NCBI GenBank assembly: GCA_910585645.1
Contig: CAJUFP010000059.1
Span: 1 to 29,949 of the forward strand
Reading direction: 5' to 3'
DNA from: an uncultured Hungatella sp.
GTDB taxonomy: Bacteria; Bacillota; Clostridia; Lachnospirales; Lachnospiraceae
DNA: 29,949 nt
The position numbers and the translations under genes were made by a program. This document shows, piece by piece, positions 24,401 to 29,949 of the stretch (positions within the stretch are counted from its first letter, which is position 1; the number at the start of each line of letters is the position of its first letter). The notes below the pieces were generated by a model. It was not told the origin of the DNA, searched no databases, and worked only from the letters and a program-made list of their open reading frames with translations.

Positions 24401-24620
24401 GGTAAAACTCCTTTTGGCGCTTATCCGGGCACTGAGCATAGGAAAACTTCCACACCCCGTTTAAAGACTGGCGCAGGTCCATCTGCCCGCCGTCTCTCTC
24501 CCCCGCTTCCATGGCCCTGATGCTGTCATAAAATCGGTGGTCCGAATGGGCTTTCTCCCTGTTAACCTGAAAAACCTCCGGGTTTTCCAGCCACGCCAGA
24601 TCCGGTACTCTGCTGTTCAT
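21450..24620 (-). CDS. lacZ: Beta-galactosidase, GH2 family
   Basis: Cytoplasmic glycosidase that hydrolyses terminal beta-galactosides such as lactose. The 1056 residues match the LacZ length. They contain an N-terminal jelly-roll sugar-binding domain (about 45-225), immunoglobulin-like domains (about 226-355), the TIM barrel (about 356-650) and the C-terminal small-chain domain (about 780-1055). Acid/base E489 lies in WSCGNEAY and nucleophile E556 in ILCEYSHAMGNS. No signal peptide is seen. AGGAGG lies seven bases before the start. It is a single-gene unit with its own promoter region and terminator, placed between two signalling loci. No lactose transporter or regulator is adjacent. Confidence 0.97.
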   Translation of the reverse strand: MNSRVPDLAWLENPEVFQVNREKAHSDHRFYDSIRAMEAGERDGGQMDLRQSLNGVWKFSYAQCPDKRQKEFYREDFDLSGLDEIQVPGHIQTQGYDKRQYINTMYPWDGHSELRPPHIDWEYNPVASYVKEFDLKKELEGRRVFVSFQGVETAFYVWLNGEFVGFSEDTFTPSEFELTEYIRNTGNRLAVEVYKRSSASWIEDQDFFRFSGIFREVYLYGIPRIHVRDLFVKADLVMDDNGQPAGADSLCPGREEMKKGRLQAELELTGGLAGQGAREADGQARAVLTDGEGTVVCEAKAVSIEDGRAVLDMELPAVRPWSAESPSLYTLTLTVLDRDGQVAEAIPQTVGFRHFEMRDKIMYLNGKRIVFKGINRHEFNIRRGRAVTREDMLWDIRFMKQHNINAVRTCHYPNQTLWYELCDRYGLYMIDEANLESHGSWQKMGACEPSWNVPGSLPQWKECVVDRARSMVERDKNHPAILIWSCGNEAYAGEDILAMSRFFKERDPSRIVHYEGVFWNREFERISDVESQMYTKPQDVEKYLTGDPKKPFILCEYSHAMGNSLGGMKKYTDLADKYPMYQGGFIWDYMDQALVRQDVNGEEVLGYGGDFTDRPTDYNFCGNGIVYGTREPSPKAREVKFLYQDLVIRPKIAWESQEDGSAMKVSVEIANKSLFADTKAYEFICRILKEGEAAAETVFQADVAAGESRSVSVPVSVPREPGEYACQVSAVLREETIWAPKGHETAFGESVSRVDEGSLSGTESLKGRSLHVIHGDINLGVKGEDFSVLFSRQDGGIVSLRYGGKEWITTPPMPTYWRAVTDNDKGNGFGVDSAMWFAADQFRRYDKTKMEVEEEPDRVRVTFTYGLTVVPATETKVAYEVTADGKIGVKAHYFGKEGLPKLPLFGIRFRFRSDVDSFTYYGYGPEENYIDRANGARLGIFEGTPMANVSRYLVPQECGGRTGARWLKVADRQGHGLKFTAKEKPFDMNVLPYTAQELECALHREELCNPPRYTIVSILGAARGVGGDDSWGAPVHEEFEISGEKDAWVEFVIEAV

Positions 24621-24687
24621 GTCAATTCCTCCTGATTTTCTGATTTGGCCTCCCAGGCCGCTGGATAAGGCCGATAAACCTTATTTT

Positions 24688-24693
24688 ATTATA
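24688..24693 (-). promoter_or_regulatory. -10 element of the beta-galactosidase promoter
   Basis: A consensus TATAAT on the minus strand lies about 70 bp before the ATG. Seventeen bp upstream the expected -35 position reads TGTACT, which is poor, so the promoter may need an activator bound at the overlapping palindrome. Confidence 0.5.
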
Positions 24694-24705
24694 AGGATCC
24701 AAACC

Positions 24706-24727
24706 TGAAAAGTACATGTAATTTTCA
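24706..24727. promoter_or_regulatory. Palindromic operator at the beta-galactosidase promoter
   Basis: A 22-bp near-perfect palindrome: arms TGAAAA and TTTTCA around a central TACATGTA, with a single mismatched pair. It overlaps the weak -35 position. It is a likely binding site for a dimeric regulator not encoded next door. Confidence 0.55.
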
Positions 24728-24741
24728 CCTATATTCCCGGC

Positions 24742-24772
24742 AAAAAGACAGTCCGCGAAATCTCACGGACTG
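24742..24772 (-). terminator. Intrinsic terminator after the phosphorelay operon
   Basis: Arms CAGTCCG and CGGACTG form a seven-base-pair stem with a ten-base loop. Five T follow shortly after on the minus strand (CTTTTTG). It lies about 20 bp beyond the kinase stop codon. Confidence 0.8.
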
Positions 24773-24791
24773 CCTTCCCTCTAAACCACAC

Positions 24792-27326
24792 CTATTCTAT
24801 ATATTTTAATAAGATCCTGGTCACTTCTTTAATGTCAATGGGTTTGGCCACATGGGCGTTCATCCCGCACTCCAGACACTTCTTGATATCCTCCGAAAAA
24901 GCGTCCGCCGTCATGGCAATGATGGGAATATCCTTGTCCGCCCTGTCCAGATCCCGGATCGCCCTGGCCGCGTCATAGCCGTTCATCACCGGCATACGGA
25001 TATCCATAAGGATGGCGTTATAATACCCTGGCTGGGAGCGGGAAAACTTATCCACACAGGCACGTCCGTCCTCCGCCCAATCCAGCTTCAGCCCCTCGGC
25101 GGACAGAAGTTCGGAGGCGATCTCCCAGTTCAGCTCATTATCCTCAGCCAGCAGCACCCGGTATCCGCCCAGCTGCCCCTCCTGATTTGCGGTGTCCTCC
25201 GCCGCCTTTTCATTCCATCCCATATGCTGGCGCAGTCCGTAGAACAAGGTAGACTTAAACAGAGGCTTGGAGATAAATCCGCTTATGCCCGCCTCTTTTG
25301 CCTCCTTCTCGATATCGTTCCAGTCATAGGCCGATATGAGGATAATGGGGATGTCGCCTTTTAAGACCCTGTTGATCCTGCGGGCCGTCTCAATGCCGTC
25401 AATCCCCGGCAGCTTCCAGTCCAGAAGGATAATCTGGTAATCCCTGTGCTCCCTGTGGCGCTGTTTTACCATCTCCAGGGCGCTCTCCCCGTCCTGGGTC
25501 CACTCTGCCCTGATGCCAATGTCCTGTAAGGACGCCACGGTGCTTTCACAGAGCAGCTGGTCGTCATCCACCACCAGCATATTCCAGTCAGGAAGGATCA
25601 TATCCACTTCCTCGACCTCCGCCTTCTCCATATCCAGGGAAACATGGAACCTGGTCCCCTTCCCCTTCTCGCTCTCCACCGCGATGGCGCCCTTCATGGC
25701 ATCCACGATGTACTTGGTAATAGCCATACCCAGGCCGGTGCCCTCTGTCTTGTTGACCCTGGCATTATCCTCCCGGACAAAAGACTCAAAGACTTTCTTT
25801 CTGAACTCCTCGGACATACCGATCCCTGTGTCTTCCACCACAATGTGATTTCTCACATGCTTCTCCCCCAGAGGGGACTCCTCCTGGTACATGGCGATAT
25901 TGATCTTCCCGCCCTCGGGCGTAAACTTGATGGCATTGGACAACAGGTTTAAAAGCACCTGGTTCAGGCGCACGCTGTCGCAGTAGACGTTCTCCGCCAG
26001 AATATCGTAGATCTGCACCTCAAACTGCTGGTTCTTGGCCTTTACCTGAGGCTGCACAATATTCACAATGCTGTCCATAACCTCCCGCAGAGACACCTGC
26101 TCCATATTCAGCGTCATCTTTCCGCTCTCGATCTTTGACATGTCCAGCACATCATTGATCAGGCCCAGAAGATGCTTGCTGGACATGGTGATCTTCCGAA
26201 GGCACCCCCGGACCCGGTCCCCGTCCTCCAAGTTGGCCGAGGCGATGGCTGTCATGCCCACAATAGCGTTCATCGGAGTCCGGATATCATGGCTCATGTT
26301 GGAAAGGAACTCGCTCTTGGCCTTATTGGCCGCCACCGCCTCCCTCCTGGCCTCCTCCAGGGCGCCAAGCTGCTGTTTATTCAGCTGAAAATACCGCAGA
26401 AAGACCAGCAGAAGCACTGCCAGCACAAGACTGCAGCTTCCCACTGCCATGTAGCTCCACTGCCGGTTGAGATGGCCCACCGTGGCGTCCAGAGTGCCGT
26501 AAGGCATGATGGTCACCAGATACCACTCCGAGTAGGGGAGCTTAGCGCAGTACATATGGCGGCGCTCCGTCTCCATGTTGATAATGCTGGAATAGTCGCG
26601 GTTATCCTCCATGGCGGACTGCAGCGCATCCACATAGCCCTCGGCGCCCTCAGCGCCCGCCTCCTTAAAAAGCTCCCGGATCCGATTAAAATACGAATCC
26701 CGAAAAGCCCCCGCGCTGCGGATGACAAAACTGCCGTCCTTGCGGATAATGTGGGAATACACCAGCGTATTATTCGCGTCCAGGGAGAGGATATCCTTGA
26801 TATAGTCAACGGAAAGCCCTGCCACCAGAGCTTTGCTCTCCTGCCCGTCTGCCATCCTGTAGGCAGCCGGAACCGCCATCAGGATCAAAGCATTGCCCTC
26901 CTCGTCGGTTCCCACCGCGATCTTCTTCTCATTATTCCGCAGTGATTGCAAAAACGGTTCCGGGTCAGTCACTTTCACAGGGCTTCCAAAAAACATCTCA
27001 AACCCGCCGTCCTGGGAACAGGCCGCCAGATGGTTAAACCCTCTGGCCTTCGCGCTGTAAGCCAGCTCTTTTCTGTCTTCCTCCCCTCCCTGGGGCGGGT
27101 ACTCCTGCACCAGCTCCTCTACCTGCATCAGCCGCATCTCAATGGTGGTCTGAAAATGCATGGAGATCCTCTCGTTCATCCCTGTCATATAGATGGTGCC
27201 GACTTCCGTAATGGTCTCCGTGCTGCGCTTGTTCATGTAAAATGCCAGAAATGAAAACACGGAAACGCACAGTGTCAGGATCCCTACGGCACTGACAGCC
27301 AGAAAACGAGTTATCCTGTTTTTCAT
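24792..27326 (-). CDS. Membrane hybrid sensor histidine kinase with two receiver domains
   Basis: An 844-residue kinase. Two transmembrane segments (about 8-30 and 291-313) frame an extracellular sensor of about 260 residues that looks Cache-like. Then come the dimerisation domain with phospho-acceptor H346 (SHDIRTPMNAI) and the ATPase domain with N464 and glycine motifs DTGIGM (499-504) and GTGLGM (529-534). A first receiver (about 582-702, D636) and a second (about 723-842, D775) follow. The kinase would phosphorylate itself, pass phosphate to a receiver and then to a separate HPt protein, which is encoded immediately upstream. The start is two bases after the HPt stop (TAAGTATG). The signal sensed is unknown. 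Confidence 0.95.
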   Translation of the reverse strand: MKNRITRFLAVSAVGILTLCVSVFSFLAFYMNKRSTETITEVGTIYMTGMNERISMHFQTTIEMRLMQVEELVQEYPPQGGEEDRKELAYSAKARGFNHLAACSQDGGFEMFFGSPVKVTDPEPFLQSLRNNEKKIAVGTDEEGNALILMAVPAAYRMADGQESKALVAGLSVDYIKDILSLDANNTLVYSHIIRKDGSFVIRSAGAFRDSYFNRIRELFKEAGAEGAEGYVDALQSAMEDNRDYSSIINMETERRHMYCAKLPYSEWYLVTIMPYGTLDATVGHLNRQWSYMAVGSCSLVLAVLLLVFLRYFQLNKQQLGALEEARREAVAANKAKSEFLSNMSHDIRTPMNAIVGMTAIASANLEDGDRVRGCLRKITMSSKHLLGLINDVLDMSKIESGKMTLNMEQVSLREVMDSIVNIVQPQVKAKNQQFEVQIYDILAENVYCDSVRLNQVLLNLLSNAIKFTPEGGKINIAMYQEESPLGEKHVRNHIVVEDTGIGMSEEFRKKVFESFVREDNARVNKTEGTGLGMAITKYIVDAMKGAIAVESEKGKGTRFHVSLDMEKAEVEEVDMILPDWNMLVVDDDQLLCESTVASLQDIGIRAEWTQDGESALEMVKQRHREHRDYQIILLDWKLPGIDGIETARRINRVLKGDIPIILISAYDWNDIEKEAKEAGISGFISKPLFKSTLFYGLRQHMGWNEKAAEDTANQEGQLGGYRVLLAEDNELNWEIASELLSAEGLKLDWAEDGRACVDKFSRSQPGYYNAILMDIRMPVMNGYDAARAIRDLDRADKDIPIIAMTADAFSEDIKKCLECGMNAHVAKPIDIKEVTRILLKYIE

Positions 27327-27328
27327 AC

Positions 27329-27691
27329 TTACCCTTCCAACCCTTTCTGGAATTCCCGAATCGCGGCAGCCGTCTGCTCATAGTCCGCTTTCACCCGCTC
27401 GGTGAGACCGGCCGCCTCCTGGCTCCATCCCGAGCGGAGGGCCTCCGTCAGCTCATGGCTGGATTCGTATAACCTGGTAAAACTCAGATTCTGGCAGACG
27501 CCTTTGATGGTATGGGAAGCTCTGAACGCCTCCTCATAGTTCCCCTCCTCCAGAGAACTGCACAGCAGATCAAAGCTTTTGTCATTTAAAAATTTCAGGA
27601 CAAATTTCTGGACCAGCTTTTCGCTGCGCAGGCGGCCTAGGACATCCTCATAATCGCCGCCGAGAGCTCCGTAACATTCTTGTAAATTCAT
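27329..27691 (-). CDS. HPt phosphotransfer protein
   Basis: A 120-residue four-helix phosphotransfer protein. The phospho-accepting histidine is H60 in SHTIKGVCQNL, the standard HPt signature. It carries phosphate between receivers in multistep relays. It starts three bases after the stop of the receiver-HD-GYP-GGDEF gene (GGAGGATGAATTATG) and ends two bases before the hybrid kinase start, so the three proteins are translationally coupled. Its length fits a single-domain HPt. Confidence 0.94.
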   Translation of the reverse strand: MNLQECYGALGGDYEDVLGRLRSEKLVQKFVLKFLNDKSFDLLCSSLEEGNYEEAFRASHTIKGVCQNLSFTRLYESSHELTEALRSGWSQEAAGLTERVKADYEQTAAAIREFQKGLEG

Positions 27692-27694
27692 AAT

Positions 27695-29746
27695 TCATCC
27701 TCCACATTTCATAGACGTCAGATTCATGTAATCTTCTCTGTTCTTCGGCCCGCTTTTCTTTGCCGCCCGCAAAGCCGCGTCCGCTCCGTGGAACAGCACA
27801 TTATAATTGGTGCCCATATATCTGGTCCCGGCCATTCCGACGCAGACAGAGATCTGAAATCCCTCGTATTCTCCCTCCACGGCCTGGGCTACCTTTTCCG
27901 CCGCCTGGTTCATATCCACATCGCATCTTGCCAGAAACAAAAACTCGTCGCCGCTGATCCTGGCCACGATCTCTCCCTCGTCCGCAGCCTCTTTCAGCTT
28001 TTCCGCCACATGTATAAGGACCTTGTCGCCAAACTCCCGCCCGTTGAGATTATTGGCCCTCTTGATCCCGTCCACATCCACCAGCATCAGGACATACTCC
28101 TCCCCTGTGGACTTCCTAAGCAGCTGCTGGATCTGCTCTTTGGCGTAATCGTAGTTGAGAAGCGATGTCATGGCGTCATGGGAGGCCATCCGCTCCAGGG
28201 CGTCCATGCGGATCCTGGAATCGTGAATATCCACCACTTTGCCGATAACCCCCGTAAGCTGGGATTCATCGTCAAAGGACCACATGGACTGACACACGAT
28301 CCTCACCCATCTGGACTCGCCGCCGATGTTGGCTTTGCAGTCATATTTGGCCACCGGCTTCTGGGGGGAGGTCTCGGTCAGGATGCGCAGAAATTCCGCG
28401 ATATCTCCTCTGTCTACGATCGAATACAGGGGACTTCCCTCCTTAAAGGGATCCATGATGATCTCCGGAAGTTCCAGTTTCTTTGCCCCCCAGTCCGGCA
28501 AAGTAAGCATAGGCGGCAACAGGGTGTACTCGAACTGGATCTCGTCGGACATGGCGGCGTAAAAACTGCACTTCATCCGCTCCCGCTCCAGAAGCCGCAG
28601 AGTGCGCTCTGAGGCCAGGGAGTCTTTTGGCTGCAATTTATTCTCCAGAATCTCCTGGAGTTCCTGTTCATTGGTCCGGCCCGGATTGCTGTCCTTAAGC
28701 TTAGCCGGCAGAATATCCGCGATATCATTGAGGCACTTTAAGATCAAAGGGTTGAAGGTGCCGCACTCTCCGTCACAGATCATGCGCACCGCCTCCTCAT
28801 GGGGAATGGCCTTTTTATAGACGCGCTCGCTGGTCAGGGCGTCGTACACATCCGCCAGGGCCACCACCTGGGCGGAGATGGGGATATCATCCCCCTTAAG
28901 CCCGTCGGGATATCCCCGGCCGTCATACCGCTCATGATGCCACCTGCAGATGGCGTGGGCCTCTTTCACCAGAGGTTCGTCCTGGTGGAACGCCAGGTTG
29001 TCAAGCATCTTGGCTCCGACCGTGGTGTGGGTTTTCATGGTGTCAAACTCTTCCTTGGTCAGACGGCCCGGCTTGTTAAGGATCTCGCCGGGGATAGAGA
29101 TCTTTCCGATGTCATGAAGGGCGGAAGCCGTGCTGATCAGGGAGATCTCCTCCTGGGTAAAGGAGTATTTGTCCGTGATCTGGGACAGATGCTTTAAGAT
29201 CTGTTCCGTCAATATCCTGATATGGAGCACGTGAAGACCGCTCTCCCCGTTTCGAAACTCCACAATATGGCTGAGGATATCGATCATCAGGGCACTCTGC
29301 TTTTCATTCTCGTCGATCTGTTCCATCACAAGGGCTGCCAGCTTCTTCTGCTTGGCATACAGCATGATGGTGTTGACCACCCTCCGGTGAACCACCGTGG
29401 AATCAAAGGGCCTGCTTATGTAATCCGAAATACCCATCTCATAGGCCCTCTTCACCGGCGCGGCTCCGCTTTCCGAGGATATCATAATCACCGGCACGTC
29501 CTCGATCCAGTCCCGTTTATTCATGATCTCCAGGACTCCGAATCCGTCCATCCTGGGCATCACGATATCCAGAAGGATCAGGGCCAGCTCCGTCCTGCGC
29601 TCCTCAAGGATCCCGATGGCCTCCTCGCCGTTCTCCGCCTCTATGATCTCATACTCACTTTCAAGCATATCCGCCAAAATCGCCCGGTTCATCTCTGAGT
29701 CGTCTACAATCAGTATTTTCTGTTTTAATTCCTGTTCCTTGCTCAT
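27695..29746 (-). CDS. Response regulator with HD-GYP and GGDEF output domains (c-di-GMP turnover)
   Basis: A 683-residue regulator. The receiver (about 8-130) has phospho-acceptor D60; the conserved lysine is replaced by R112 (ISRPF). The HD-GYP domain (about 150-350) shows HDIGK (211-215), HHERYDGRGYP (270-280) and a second metal segment ALADVYDAL, so phosphodiesterase residues appear intact. A PAS-like segment (about 395-515) leads to a GGDEF domain (about 520-675) whose signature is SGDEF (598-602). The protein thus joins a c-di-GMP-degrading and a c-di-GMP-making domain. It is first in the operon, with GGAAGGA ahead of the start and a strong promoter at 29814-29842. Whether the SGDEF site is active cannot be told from sequence. 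Confidence 0.94.
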   Translation of the reverse strand: MSKEQELKQKILIVDDSEMNRAILADMLESEYEIIEAENGEEAIGILEERRTELALILLDIVMPRMDGFGVLEIMNKRDWIEDVPVIMISSESGAAPVKRAYEMGISDYISRPFDSTVVHRRVVNTIMLYAKQKKLAALVMEQIDENEKQSALMIDILSHIVEFRNGESGLHVLHIRILTEQILKHLSQITDKYSFTQEEISLISTASALHDIGKISIPGEILNKPGRLTKEEFDTMKTHTTVGAKMLDNLAFHQDEPLVKEAHAICRWHHERYDGRGYPDGLKGDDIPISAQVVALADVYDALTSERVYKKAIPHEEAVRMICDGECGTFNPLILKCLNDIADILPAKLKDSNPGRTNEQELQEILENKLQPKDSLASERTLRLLERERMKCSFYAAMSDEIQFEYTLLPPMLTLPDWGAKKLELPEIIMDPFKEGSPLYSIVDRGDIAEFLRILTETSPQKPVAKYDCKANIGGESRWVRIVCQSMWSFDDESQLTGVIGKVVDIHDSRIRMDALERMASHDAMTSLLNYDYAKEQIQQLLRKSTGEEYVLMLVDVDGIKRANNLNGREFGDKVLIHVAEKLKEAADEGEIVARISGDEFLFLARCDVDMNQAAEKVAQAVEGEYEGFQISVCVGMAGTRYMGTNYNVLFHGADAALRAAKKSGPKNREDYMNLTSMKCGG

Positions 29747-29813
29747 CTTGATTCCTTCCTAAACATGTTACTTTTATTGTAAATGCTGACTCTTTCTTAC
29801 TTCTTTCCTATCC

Positions 29814-29842
29814 ATTATAAAGAATGCGGGCAAAAATTACAA
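29814..29842 (-). promoter_or_regulatory. Sigma-A type promoter of the phosphorelay operon
   Basis: On the minus strand TTGTAA (-35) is followed after exactly 17 bp by TATAAT (-10). The expected start lies about 60 bp before the first gene. Confidence 0.75.
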
Positions 29843-29891
29843 GAGCAATCTGTAACACTTTTCCCGCCACTCCTCCCAATCCGGCATAAAA

Positions 29892-29949
29892 GGGGGGGCG
29901 AGGGGTGTCGTGATGCCAGTCAGAGAAGGAGAGATGTCCCGTCCGGGTT
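29892..29949 (-). repeat. Dispersed intergenic repeat, copy D
   Basis: Read on the minus strand it begins AACCCGGAC at the window edge and continues with TTCTCTGACTGGC and TCACGACACCCC, ending in a C run. It is the closest relative of the copy at 6649-6703 and has the opposite orientation. It lies upstream of the phosphorelay promoter and may continue beyond the window. Confidence 0.75.

Noticed and set aside
26172..26945. Plus-strand open frame of 257 codons inside the hybrid kinase
   Set aside because: It is antisense to the kinase domain with H346 and the sensor region, and its translation shows no motif. It is a shadow frame.

Overview
The window looks like a chromosomal segment of a fairly GC-rich Clostridia, most likely a Lachnospiraceae (Clostridium cluster XIVa type) gut bacterium. 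This is inferred from gene content: a clade II single-chain PurL of about 1250 residues, a long EpsC-type serine acetyltransferase, a C1 aminopeptidase, a GH4 glycosidase with an RpiR regulator, AGGAGG-type ribosome binding sites and Gram-positive style lipoprotein and efflux genes. All genes but one lie on the minus strand.

Layout from left to right. 286-3687: an ABC efflux operon (adaptor, ATPase, FtsX/MacB permease; YknXYZ/MacAB-like) with a sigma-A promoter and a 21-bp palindromic operator. 4012-6016: an operon of lipoprotein, serine O-acetyltransferase and KdgF-like cupin, followed at 6125-6544 by a small unknown gene. 6935-8269: aminopeptidase C, the only plus-strand gene, converging on a small helical protein gene. 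8841-12459: an AT-richer restriction-modification locus with a beta-class DNA methyltransferase and a type IIG nuclease-methylase split by a one-base frameshift. A LexA-like box overlaps the -35 of its promoter. 12602-15109: a GH4 glycosidase and its probable RpiR regulator. 15122-18886: purL. 19023-21349: a histidine phosphatase, a sigma-70-like protein without region 4, and a receiver domain fused to a (p)ppGpp synthetase. 21450-24620: a GH2 beta-galactosidase with its own palindrome-marked promoter. 24792-29746: a three-gene phosphorelay operon encoding REC-HD-GYP-PAS-GGDEF, HPt, and a membrane hybrid histidine kinase with two receivers.

The most interesting part is the right third. One operon carries a complete phosphorelay (kinase, HPt, c-di-GMP response regulator). 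About 3.4 kb further on lies a response regulator whose output is a small alarmone synthetase and whose receiver closely resembles that of the c-di-GMP regulator. My inference is that the same relay could set both c-di-GMP and (p)ppGpp. The gene after the alarmone regulator encodes a sigma-like protein that keeps the core-polymerase-binding part but seems to have lost promoter melting and -35 recognition. PurL, a GTP-precursor enzyme, lies further along the same strand.

Other structure not explained by genes: an intergenic repeat family of about 55 bp with three clear copies and one degenerate copy in both orientations; a six-unit 8-bp tandem array between two genes; a 13-bp duplication at a gene end; and several operator-like palindromes. 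No tRNA, rRNA, CRISPR array or insertion sequence was recognised.
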